Shown: positions 27,867-35,290 of the stretch, piece after piece
How positions within the stretch are numbered: position 1 is the stretch's first letter
How the letters are laid out: each line of letters starts with the position of its first letter
Assembly: GCA_934183305.1 (NCBI GenBank)
Contig: CAKPSF010000001.1
Location: forward strand, 186,001-250,000
Reading direction: 5' to 3'
Source of the DNA: an uncultured Clostridia bacterium
GTDB lineage: Bacteria > Bacillota > Clostridia > TANB77 > CAG-508
DNA length: 64,000 nucleotides
The notes under the pieces: generated by a model
What the model was told of the DNA's origin: nothing
What the model saw: only the letters and a program-made list of their open reading frames with translations
The model's database searches: none
Program-made: the position numbers and the translations under genes

Positions 27867-30020
27867 TTATATTCCTTTCATTGTTAATGCTACTTTTTGT
27901 TTTTCCAAGTCTATGCTTAATACTTTAACCTTAACAATATCTCCAACAGAAACAACATCTCTTGGATTTTTTATATATTTATCACTTAGTTCTGATATAT
28001 GAACTAAGCCATCATGTTTTACACCAATATCAATGAAAGCACCAAAATCTATAACATTTCTTACTGTTCCGTTTAGTACCATTCCTTCTTTTAAATCTTC
28101 AAGTTTTAATACATCATTTCTTAATATTGGTTTTGGCATATCTTCACGTGGATCTCTTCCCGGTTTAGATAATTCTTTAATTATATCTTCTAATGTCAAA
28201 CTTCCAACACCTAATTCTTCTGATAATTTACTTATATTAATAGAACTTAACTTTACTTTTATTTCTGATAATTTTTCTTTATTTAATAAATCCTTTTTAG
28301 AAAACCCTATTTTTTCTAGTAACTTCTCTGCAACCTCATAACTTTCAGGATGAACAGATGTTATTTCTAAAGGGTTATCTCCATCAAATATTCTTACAAA
28401 TCCTGCGCATTGTTCAAATGCTGCATTTCCCAGTTTTGATACTTTTAGTAATTGTTTTCTGTTCTTAAATTTACCGTTTTCATTTCTATATGCAACTATA
28501 TTTTTAGCAATTGTTTTATTAATTCCTGAAACGTATGATAATAATGATGGTGTAGCTGTATTTAAATCCACTCCAACTCTATTAACAGCATCTTCAACAA
28601 CTCCTGTTAAGCTTTCTGATAAATTCTTTTGATCAACATCATGTTGATATTGTCCTACACCAATTGCTTTAGGATCTATTTTTACAAGTTCTGCAAGAGG
28701 ATCTTGCAATCTTCTGGCTATTGATATTGCTCCTCTTAGTGAAACATTTATATCTGGATATTCTTCTGTTGCAAGTTTAGAAGCAGAATACACTGATGCT
28801 CCCGCTTCACTTACAATTGCATAATATACTGCATGGTCCGCTTCTTTTATTAAATCTGCAACAAACATTTCAGATTCTCTTGAAGCTGTTCCATTTCCAA
28901 TAGCAATCATATTTATTTTATCTTTTTTTATTAACTCTAATAATACCTTTTTGGCACCTTGAACATCATTTTGTGGCGCAGTAGGATACACTGTTGTAGT
29001 ATCCAAAACTTTTCCAGTTTCGTCTATAACTGCTATTTTACATCCTGTTCTATACGCTGGATCAAATCCCATCACTACTAAATCCTTTAGAGGTGCTCCT
29101 AATAATAATTGTTTTGCATTTTCTCCAAACACTTTTATTGCTTGCTCCTCTGCTTTTTCAGTTAAGTCTGAACGTAATTCTCTTTCTATTGATGGCTCAA
29201 TTAATCTTTTATAACTGTCTAAAATTGTTTCTTTTAAGATATTAGTAAACTGTGTTTCTCCTTTTATAAGGTCTTTTTCTATGTAGTAAATAATTTTATC
29301 TTCTGGTTTTACAATTTTAACCTTTAGGGCCTCTTCCTTTTCACCTCTATTTATTGCTAAAATTCTATGACTAGGAATTTTTTTAATTTCTTCCGAGAAA
29401 TCATAATACATTTCATAATTTGATTTTTCATCTTTCTTTGATGCTTTAGTTTCTATTTGTGCCTCTCTATAACAAGCAGATTTAATATATTTTCTATATT
29501 TAGCGTTGTCTGAAATATCTTCTGCAATAATATCTTTTGCACCATTTATTGCATCTTCTACTGATGTTACACCTTTTTCTTCATTTATATATTTTTGAGC
29601 TATTTTATTTATGTCCTCTTCCTCTGTTTGGCTTAAAATTTTTTTTGCTAAAGGTTCTAACCCTCTTTCTTTTGCAATTACTGCCCTTGTTCTTTTCTTT
29701 TGTTTATATGGTCTATATAAATCTTCTACTTCTGCCAATGTTTTGGACGTTCCAATTGCAATTAATAATTCATCTGTTAATTTACCTTGCTCATCTATTA
29801 TCTTTATAACTTCTTCTTTTCTCTTTTCTAAATTTCTTAAATATGTTAATCTTTCATTTAAATCTCTTAATATTTCATCACTCAAATTGCCTGTTACTTC
29901 CTTTCTGTAACGTGCAATAAAAGGAATTGTATTTCCTTCATCTATCAATTTTATTGTGTTTTCTACTTGAACAGGCCTTATATTAAATTCTCCTGCTATT
30001 GTTTGAATAATTTTATCCAT
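27867..30020 (-). CDS. tex: Tex-family RNA-binding transcription accessory protein
   Basis: 717 residues, normal length. Helical N-terminus with the family signature NTIPFIARYRKEVTGNL (near residues 29-45), a YqgF-like RNase H fold (VMGFDPAYRTGCKIAVID near 320), helix-hairpin-helix repeats (ATPSLLSYVSGINKTIAKNI near 500) and a C-terminal S1 domain (EGMVLNGTVRNVIDFGAFID, about 640-715). Tex binds RNA and is linked to transcription recycling and stress tolerance in other bacteria. Monocistronic between a convergent regulator and a divergent small gene. Confidence 0.96.
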   Translation of the reverse strand: MDKIIQTIAGEFNIRPVQVENTIKLIDEGNTIPFIARYRKEVTGNLSDEILRDLNERLTYLRNLEKRKEEVIKIIDEQGKLTDELLIAIGTSKTLAEVEDLYRPYKQKKRTRAVIAKERGLEPLAKKILSQTEEEDINKIAQKYINEEKGVTSVEDAINGAKDIIAEDISDNAKYRKYIKSACYREAQIETKASKKDEKSNYEMYYDFSEEIKKIPSHRILAINRGEKEEALKVKIVKPEDKIIYYIEKDLIKGETQFTNILKETILDSYKRLIEPSIERELRSDLTEKAEEQAIKVFGENAKQLLLGAPLKDLVVMGFDPAYRTGCKIAVIDETGKVLDTTTVYPTAPQNDVQGAKKVLLELIKKDKINMIAIGNGTASRESEMFVADLIKEADHAVYYAIVSEAGASVYSASKLATEEYPDINVSLRGAISIARRLQDPLAELVKIDPKAIGVGQYQHDVDQKNLSESLTGVVEDAVNRVGVDLNTATPSLLSYVSGINKTIAKNIVAYRNENGKFKNRKQLLKVSKLGNAAFEQCAGFVRIFDGDNPLEITSVHPESYEVAEKLLEKIGFSKKDLLNKEKLSEIKVKLSSINISKLSEELGVGSLTLEDIIKELSKPGRDPREDMPKPILRNDVLKLEDLKEGMVLNGTVRNVIDFGAFIDIGVKHDGLVHISELSDKYIKNPRDVVSVGDIVKVKVLSIDLEKQKVALTMKGI

Positions 30021-30044
30021 TTTTTAATTACCTCTTTCGTAATA

Positions 30045-30073
30045 TTGATTTATGTAAATTTGTGTGATATAAT
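30045..30073 (+). promoter_or_regulatory. Promoter of the 66-residue gene
   Basis: TTGATT (30045-30050), 17 bases, TATAAT (30068-30073); a strong promoter 34 bases before the start codon, with AAAGGAGGTG between. Confidence 0.75.
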
Positions 30074-30106
30074 AGAAAATGTATTAACCTAAAGGAGGTG
30101 GAATAC

Positions 30107-30307
30107 ATGAAACAGGAAGTTGTCGTCAGCAAAAAAGGCGGTCTTGTATATTCAATCGACAAGGATTTCCTGGTGGGGTTAGTCATTCATAACTTCGACG
30201 GTGATTTTCCGGACGAAGGAGTCAAAATCTATTATGATCTTGATGATTTGAATGCATGTCCTTATAGACTTTATAAACGGTCTAACGGAACATATTTCAT
30301 TGAATAA
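30107..30307 (+). CDS. Small acidic protein of atypical base composition
   Basis: 66 residues (MKQEVVVSKKGGLVYSID...), family not recognised. It reads like a compact beta-rich domain: alternating hydrophobic strands, DFLVGLVIHNFDG, IYYDLDDLNACPYRLYKR. A GTG at 30098 opens the frame, but the SD AAAGGAGG overlaps it and the ATG at 30107 is correctly spaced. Codons such as GTC, ATC, GAC, TTC and CTG are common here and rare in the neighbours. By my hand count GC is about 37 percent, well above the surrounding genes. Complete promoter and terminator show an independent gene. Either recent transfer or unusually high expression could explain the composition. Confidence 0.75.
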   Translation: MKQEVVVSKKGGLVYSIDKDFLVGLVIHNFDGDFPDEGVKIYYDLDDLNACPYRLYKRSNGTYFIE

Positions 30308-30321
30308 TCCCATTGAAAAGG

Positions 30322-30355
30322 GAGTAAAGAGTTTTTCTCTTTACTCTCCTTTCTT
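30322..30355 (+). terminator. Terminator of the 66-residue gene
   Basis: GAGTAAAGAG/CTCTTTACTC (30322-30331, 30337-30346), loop TTTTT, then TCCTTTCTT; it also abuts the end of the convergent ABC-F gene. Confidence 0.75.
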
Positions 30356-31934
30356 ATTCTAATTCTAGATATTCATTATATGTTACTTCTCTATCAATTA
30401 ATCCAGTTTCTTTTATATCGAAAATCCTGTTTGCAACAGTTTGAGTTAATTGATGATCGTGAGATGTAAATATCATATTTCCTTTAAATCTGCTCATTCC
30501 CTCATTTAGTGCAGTAATACTTTCCATATCTAAATGGTTTGTTGGTTCATCTAGTATTATAAAATTTGCTCCAGAAAGCATCATTTTAGAAAATACACAT
30601 CTAACTTTTTCTCCACCAGACAATACAGATACATTTTTTAATGCTTCTTCTCCTGAAAATAACATTCTACCTAAGAAACCTCTAACATATGTTTCGTCTG
30701 GATCTTTTGAATAGCCTCTAAGCCATTCTACAAGTGGCATATCTTCTTTAAATAGATAATTATTATCTTTTGGAAAATATGTTGTACTTACTGTTGTTCC
30801 CCACTTTATTTCACCACTATCTGGTTCTAATTCTCCTGCTAATATTTGAAATAATACTGTTTTTGCTATTTCATTATCTGCCAAAACTGCTATTTTGTCG
30901 TTTGCCTTTACTGTAAAGCTAATATTATCTAAAACTTTGTTTCCATCAATTGTTTTAGAAAGTCCTGTTACTGTTAATATATCTTTTCCAACTTCTCTAT
31001 CTGGTTTGAAATCTATGTATGGATATTTTCTATTTGAAGGCTTAATTTCATCTAGTTCAATTTTTTCTAATGATTTCTTTCTAGATGTTGCTTGCTTAGA
31101 TTTTGATGCATTTGCACTAAATCTAGCAATAAATTCTTGTAGCTCTTTAATTTTTTCTTCTTTCTTTTTATTTTGTTCTTTAGCTTGTTTTAATGCTAAT
31201 TGGCTTGATTCATACCAGAAATCATAGTTTCCTGGATATACCTTAATTTTCCCAAAGTCCACATCAGCTATATGTGTACACACTTTATTTAAGAAGTATC
31301 TATCATGTGATACTACTATTACAGTGTTTTCAAAGTTAATTAAAAAGTCTTGCAACCAGTTTATACTTTTTAAATCTAAGTCGTTTGTAGGTTCATCTAA
31401 TAAAAGGATATCAGGGTTTCCAAATAATGCTTGTGCCAAAAGCACTTTTACTTTATCTTTAGCTTCTATCTCTCTCATTAGTTTATAATGAACTTCTGTA
31501 GCAATTCCTAAATCATTTAATAAAATAGCTGCATCTGACTCTGCATTCCAACCATCAAGCTCTGCAAATCTTTCTTCAAGTTTTGCAGCTTTCATTCCAT
31601 CTTCTTCTGAAAAGTCAGGTTTAGCGTATATTGCCTCTTTTTCCTTCATTATTTTATATAATTCTTCATTTCCCATTATTACTGTATCTATAACAGTATA
31701 ATCTTCAAAAGCAAAGTGATCTTGTTTCAAAACAGATAATCTTTCTGTTTTTTCTTTTGTTACCTCTCCTTTGCTTGGTTCTAACTCTCCTGATAAAACC
31801 TTAAGAAATGTTGATTTTCCAGCTCCATTTGCACCTATTATTCCATAGCAATTTCCTTTGCCAAAACGTATATTAACGTCTTCAAATAATACTCTTTTTC
31901 CAAATCTAACTGTTACTCCATTTGCAGATAACAT
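30354..31934 (-). CDS. ykpA: ABC-F family ATPase, YkpA/YbiT-like
   Basis: 526 residues with two ABC ATPase domains and no membrane domain. First domain: Walker A GANGAGKST (near 34-42) and DEPTNDLD; linker helices KEQNKKKEEKIKELQEF (about 250-300); second domain with a degenerate Walker A (VLADNEIAKT), SGGEK signature near 440 and DEPTNHLD. The start MLSANGVTVRFGKRVLFEDVNIRF and LSVLKQDHFAFEDYTVIDTVIMG match the B. subtilis YkpA subgroup. ABC-F proteins act on ribosomes, relieving stalls or assisting translation. Monocistronic with AGGAGG before the ATG. Confidence 0.93.
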   Translation of the reverse strand: MLSANGVTVRFGKRVLFEDVNIRFGKGNCYGIIGANGAGKSTFLKVLSGELEPSKGEVTKEKTERLSVLKQDHFAFEDYTVIDTVIMGNEELYKIMKEKEAIYAKPDFSEEDGMKAAKLEERFAELDGWNAESDAAILLNDLGIATEVHYKLMREIEAKDKVKVLLAQALFGNPDILLLDEPTNDLDLKSINWLQDFLINFENTVIVVSHDRYFLNKVCTHIADVDFGKIKVYPGNYDFWYESSQLALKQAKEQNKKKEEKIKELQEFIARFSANASKSKQATSRKKSLEKIELDEIKPSNRKYPYIDFKPDREVGKDILTVTGLSKTIDGNKVLDNISFTVKANDKIAVLADNEIAKTVLFQILAGELEPDSGEIKWGTTVSTTYFPKDNNYLFKEDMPLVEWLRGYSKDPDETYVRGFLGRMLFSGEEALKNVSVLSGGEKVRCVFSKMMLSGANFIILDEPTNHLDMESITALNEGMSRFKGNMIFTSHDHQLTQTVANRIFDIKETGLIDREVTYNEYLELE

Positions 31935-31986
31935 TTTATTTCCTCCTAATTAAGTTTGTACTTATAGGATTATATATTAAATCTCC

Positions 31987-32307
31987 TTAATTTTCAAGCA
32001 AAAAAAGTGGTTTAACCACTTTTTTAAAATATTTAAATATTCTAATTATATAAATATTTTTGATTAGTTGAGGAGCATTTCTTTCTTTTTCAATATTTTT
32101 TTCTTTAATTATTTCTTCAAGTTTACTTCTTTCTTTCGCAATTTCAACTTCTAATTCTTTTATTTTTATTCTTTCATTCATACATTCTTCTAATATTCTA
32201 TTAATTGCTGTATTAATTTCTTCAGCACTTATATAATTATAACTCTTTATGCTAGGCTCACTTATTACCGCTTCATTTAATATGTCTTCAGCTTCTTCTA
32301 TACTCAT
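31987..32307 (-). CDS. Hypothetical coiled-coil protein
   Basis: 106 residues, family not recognised. The central part (about 38-75) is a strongly charged heptad-like helix (ERIKIKELEVEIAKERSKLE). The C-terminus is basic and hydrophobic (IYIIRIFKYFKKVVKPLFLL), perhaps membrane-associating. CGGAGG precedes the ATG. It lies alone between the ABC-F and DUF378 genes on the same strand; a T run follows its stop. No function can be given. Confidence 0.6.
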   Translation of the reverse strand: MSIEEAEDILNEAVISEPSIKSYNYISAEEINTAINRILEECMNERIKIKELEVEIAKERSKLEEIIKEKNIEKERNAPQLIKNIYIIRIFKYFKKVVKPLFLLEN

Positions 32308-32428
32308 TTTTTCCTCCGTTTATTATGTTTTTTTATTGCGCAACTTTTGTATTATAATACTTATCCATTTAAAATGCAATTATTTTTTCAAAAATTTTTT
32401 CGACATTTTTTGCGTGCTTTTCATATCA

Positions 32429-32617
32429 TTAGTCTTCAAATGCAATTTTTATTCCCCATAGCCCAGATATACCAACTAATGTGTATATTATTCTTGCTAA
32501 TGCTGTCATATCTCCAAATATTAATTCAACTAGGTTAAACTTAAATAACCCAATTAGTCCCCAATTTATTGCACCAATAATTATAAGAACTAAAGCAATT
32601 TTATCTATAACTTTCAT
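32429..32617 (-). CDS. DUF378 family small membrane protein
   Basis: 62 residues with two membrane helices (KIALVLIIIGAINWGLIGLF, residues 5-24, and ARIIYTLVGISGLWGIKIAF, 41-60). The motif GAINWGLIG with a conserved Asn-Trp-Gly and the VGISGLW ending are characteristic of DUF378. The function of the family is unknown. GGGTGAG precedes the ATG. Monocistronic. Confidence 0.9.
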   Translation of the reverse strand: MKVIDKIALVLIIIGAINWGLIGLFKFNLVELIFGDMTALARIIYTLVGISGLWGIKIAFED

Positions 32618-32708
32618 TTTTTTCTCACCCCTTTTTTCTTTTTATATATTTTTTTCTTTTTTATCTATTTTTATTCATTTTATTGAAAATATTCTTTTTT
32701 TATGATAT

Positions 32709-32863
32709 TTTTTATATAATAGGAAAGTGATACTTTCCTATTATATAAAAAGCTACAATCGCTAGCCCTTTGAGATTTTCTCCTTTTAGTCGAAAACTCA
32801 AATCGGGCGAGAACAAATCAAAGAAAAATTAAAAATTTTTCTTATTTGTTCTATTGAAATATT
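32709..32863. repeat. Three consecutive stem-loops including a perfect 20-base inverted repeat
   Basis: Most of the gene-free interval 32618-32901. Stem 1 is a perfect 20-base inverted repeat with a 3-base loop (32709-32728, 32732-32751) and has no T run on its right side. Stem 2 (about 32765-32806) pairs CCC-TTTGAG-TTTTC with GAAAA-CTCAAA-GGG. Stem 3 (about 32811-32855) pairs GAACAAAT and AAGAAAAATT with AATTTTTCTT and ATTTGTTC. It lies between the divergent DUF378 and CapA-like genes and may be a regulatory leader, a small RNA or a palindromic repeat. Confidence 0.5.
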
Positions 32864-32901
32864 TTTAAAATTTTATTATACAATAATAAAAGGGGGAAAA
32901 T

Positions 32902-34110
32902 ATGAAACGTAAAAAAATGAGAATTAATTATAAAAAACTTTTTAAATATATTTTTATATTAACACTTTTTATTTTTTTAATTTTTAAATTATCATCTGTT
33001 ATATTTGCACCAAATGATAATTCTAAAGAAACTCAAGTAGCAGAAACATCTACTAAACCAGAACCTATTACAATTCATATGTCTGCTTTTGGAGACACTA
33101 TGTGTCATTTAACAAATATCAAAAATGCTTATAATTCATCTACAAAAGATTATGATTTTGCTAATGTTTTTCAAAATATTAAAAAATATACTCAAAATGC
33201 TGATATTGCCATTGGAAATTTAGAAACAACTTTTGCTGGTAGTTCAAGAGGATATACTGGTTATCCAACTTTTAATGCTCCAGAAATCTTAGGTAAGAAT
33301 TTAAAAGATATAGGAGTTGATGTTTTAACTACTGCAAACAATCATTGTATGGATAAGGGAAATTCAGGGTTAGTTAGTACTTTAAATTTCTTGGATAATT
33401 ATGGAATTGCGCATACAGGAACTGCAAGAAGTGAGGACGAACAAAATACCATTTTAATAAAAGATGTAAATGGAATAAAGATTGCATTTCTTTCTTATAC
33501 ATATGGTACAAACGGAATTACTATTCCTAGCGATAAACCCTATAGTGTAAATTTAATAGATAAAGAACTTATTAAAAAACATATAACTTCTGCTAAAGAA
33601 CAAAATGTTGATGTTATATGTGTTAGTATGCACTGGGGAATCGAGTATAAATTAAAGCCAAATTCAACTCAAAAAGATTTAGCTGATTTTCTTTTTGATA
33701 ACGGCGTTGATATAATTTTAGGAAGTCATCCACATGTACTAGAACCTATGGAAAAAAGAACTATAACTTTAAATGATGGTACTACAAAAGATGGATTTGT
33801 TATATATTCACTAGGTAATTTTGTTTCTGGTCAAATATATGCAAATACCAAAAGTACAGTTATTTTAGACATACAAATTACCAAAGATAGTGAAGGAAAA
33901 ATATCAATAGATAGTGTAAAATATACACCTGTTTATTTGTATGATAAAGGCTCTACCTCTAAATCAAGAACTAGATATACTTTAATTGATATAAATCAAG
34001 CTATTAAAGACTACGAAAGTGGAAAAGATAATTCTATAAGTAAAAGCTTATATAATACACTAAAAGATGAATTAAATAATATAACTAAAACGGTTGGAAA
34101 TGAAATATAA
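32902..34110 (+). CDS. CapA-like metallophosphatase-fold protein
   Basis: 402 residues. N-terminal basic stretch and one membrane anchor (YIFILTLFIFLIFKLSSVIF, about 15-34) place the catalytic domain outside the cell. The PGA_cap/CapA fold is shown by FGDTMCH (near 61), ADIAIGNLETTF, TTANNHCMDKG, VSMHWGIEYK and LGSHPHVLEP, the metal-binding set of this family. Members take part in capsule or poly-gamma-glutamate export or anchoring, but most homologues have no proven substrate. Other pga or cap synthase genes are not adjacent. GGGGG-type SD (AAAGGGGG) before the ATG. Confidence 0.9.
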   Translation: MKRKKMRINYKKLFKYIFILTLFIFLIFKLSSVIFAPNDNSKETQVAETSTKPEPITIHMSAFGDTMCHLTNIKNAYNSSTKDYDFANVFQNIKKYTQNADIAIGNLETTFAGSSRGYTGYPTFNAPEILGKNLKDIGVDVLTTANNHCMDKGNSGLVSTLNFLDNYGIAHTGTARSEDEQNTILIKDVNGIKIAFLSYTYGTNGITIPSDKPYSVNLIDKELIKKHITSAKEQNVDVICVSMHWGIEYKLKPNSTQKDLADFLFDNGVDIILGSHPHVLEPMEKRTITLNDGTTKDGFVIYSLGNFVSGQIYANTKSTVILDIQITKDSEGKISIDSVKYTPVYLYDKGSTSKSRTRYTLIDINQAIKDYESGKDNSISKSLYNTLKDELNNITKTVGNEI

Positions 34111-34121
34111 TATTAGAAAAC

Positions 34122-34151
34122 AAAAAGAGATAATAACAATTATCTCTTTTT
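34122..34151 (+). terminator. Terminator after the CapA-like gene
   Basis: AAAAAGAGATAA/TTATCTCTTTTT (34122-34133, 34140-34151), T-rich afterwards; bidirectional appearance. Confidence 0.8.
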
Positions 34152-34257
34152 ATTTTCTAAAAAAATAATAAAATTTTTTCTTTTCGACAGCTTTTGACAT
34201 AAGGCAAATAAAAATTATGTTAAAATATAATTAAATTTTACATCAAGTTTATGCAAA

Positions 34258-34518
34258 TTAAAACTTAAATATATCTTCAGCACCCTCAAACAATTGGTCA
34301 TAAGATACATTTAAAATTTTAGAAAAAGCATATAATTCATAATCTTTTACAGTACGTTTATTATGCTCTATTTTATAAATATCATTATTATACATCGTCA
34401 CACCCATTAAAGCCAATTCTCTACAAATATCTGGTTGAGATAATCCTCTTTCCAATCTATATTTGCTTATGTTTTTAGCAATAATGTTTAACTTATTATT
34501 TAATTTTCTAGCACCCAT
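34258..34518 (-). CDS. XRE-family HTH regulator (small)
   Basis: 86 residues. HTH of the Cro/CI type across about 12-70: NISKYRLERGLSQPDICREL, NDIYKIEHNKRTVKDYEL and AFSKILNVSYDQLFEG. The spacing LMGVTMYNNDIYKIE is typical of Clostridial XRE proteins that begin with a Met-Gly-Ala start. No extra domain. Divergent from the AbrB-like gene, whose promoter region it may regulate. Target unknown. Confidence 0.85.
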   Translation of the reverse strand: MGARKLNNKLNIIAKNISKYRLERGLSQPDICRELALMGVTMYNNDIYKIEHNKRTVKDYELYAFSKILNVSYDQLFEGAEDIFKF

Positions 34519-34646
34519 ATTATTATAACCCTTTCAAATATGTATATATGATATAATAAAATTTGTCTGTGTTTTGCATACACTAGATGCAAGATATTGT
34601 TTTCATTTTTTATATTTTTATTCAATATTTTAAGGAGGTGTATTTT

Positions 34647-34904
34647 TTGAAGCGTTCATGTTTTGTTAGAAAAATTGATGAGTTAGGTAGAATTGTACTT
34701 CCAATAGAAATAAGAAAGTCTTTAGATATACAAGAAAGGGATTCTTTAGAAATATTTTTAAAAGATGATGGGATATTTTTAAAAAAAGATCAGGATTTAT
34801 GTACTTTTTGTAATTCTGAATCAAACGTTGAAACAACATTCAACTCAAAAAAAATTTGTAATGATTGTTTAAAATTAATTAAAGAGGTGGAAGTAAGTGA
34901 ATAA
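34647..34904 (+). CDS. AbrB/SpoVT-type transition regulator with zinc-knuckle tail
   Basis: 85 residues. The N-terminal swapped-hairpin AbrB domain is clear (VRKIDELGRIVLPIEIRKSL, residues 7-26). The C-terminal part has two Cys pairs (CTFC and CNDC), a zinc-knuckle seen in many Clostridial AbrB homologues. The frame is open upstream, but the TTG at 34647 has AAGGAGGTG seven bases before it and yields the canonical N-terminus. Such regulators act as dimers or tetramers on AT-rich promoters during growth transitions. It overlaps the next small gene by eight bases. Confidence 0.9.
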   Translation: MKRSCFVRKIDELGRIVLPIEIRKSLDIQERDSLEIFLKDDGIFLKKDQDLCTFCNSESNVETTFNSKKICNDCLKLIKEVEVSE

Positions 34905-35079
34905 CAGTTTACAAGAACTAAGAACACAAGCAAAAAAATGCTTGTCTGAAATGCATATACAAGATGGTGATGCATTTGTAAATAATTTGCTTTTTGAGTT
35001 AAGTGAAACAAATGAAAGAAACTTAGAATTAAAAATGCAAATTCTTAATATTATAAAAGAGTATTTAAAAATAAGGTGA
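34897..35079 (+). CDS. Small hypothetical protein cotranscribed with the AbrB-like gene
   Basis: 60 residues, all helical and charged (LQELRTQAKKCLSEMHIQDG... ERNLELKMQILNIIKEYLK). It starts with GTG, preceded by GAGGTGG inside the end of the AbrB-like gene, which it overlaps by eight bases, so translational coupling is likely. No family recognised; it may be a partner protein of the regulator. No membrane segment. Confidence 0.65.
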   Translation: MNNSLQELRTQAKKCLSEMHIQDGDAFVNNLLFELSETNERNLELKMQILNIIKEYLKIR

Positions 35080-35109
35080 AAAAATCTTTTCACCTTTGTT
35101 TTTATTGTA

Positions 35110-35139
35110 TTGACAATTGTATTACTTTGGTAGTATAAT
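35110..35139 (+). promoter_or_regulatory. Promoter of tRNA-Lys(CTT)
   Basis: TTGACA (35110-35115), 18 bases, TATAAT (35134-35139), 40 bases before the mature tRNA. Confidence 0.75.
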
Positions 35140-35179
35140 ATTAAAAGTTTAGAAAATTAATTTCTAACTTTTATAATTT

Positions 35180-35255
35180 GGGTTATTAGCTCAGTTGGTA
35201 GAGCAGCGGACTCTTAATCCGAAGGTCCGGGGTTCGACCCCCCGATGACCCACCA
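35180..35255 (+). tRNA. tRNA-Lys (CTT)
   Basis: 76 bases with encoded CCA. Acceptor GGGTTAT/ATGACCC, D stem GCTC/GAGC, anticodon loop ACTCTTAAT with CTT, T arm CCGGG-GTTCGAC-CCCCG. Confidence 0.95.
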
Positions 35256-35258
35256 CAA

Positions 35259-35290
35259 AAAATCGAGATTTAAAAATCTCGATTTTTTAT
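35259..35290. terminator. Bidirectional terminator between tRNA-Lys and the VanW gene
   Basis: Perfect 13-base stem AAAATCGAGATTT/AAATCTCGATTTT (35259-35271, 35274-35286) flanked by A and T runs. Confidence 0.85.

Noticed and set aside
32758..32812. Known riboswitch upstream of the CapA-like gene
   Set aside because: I compared by eye with cyclic-di-GMP, preQ1, purine and T-box patterns and found no matching core; only generic stems remain.
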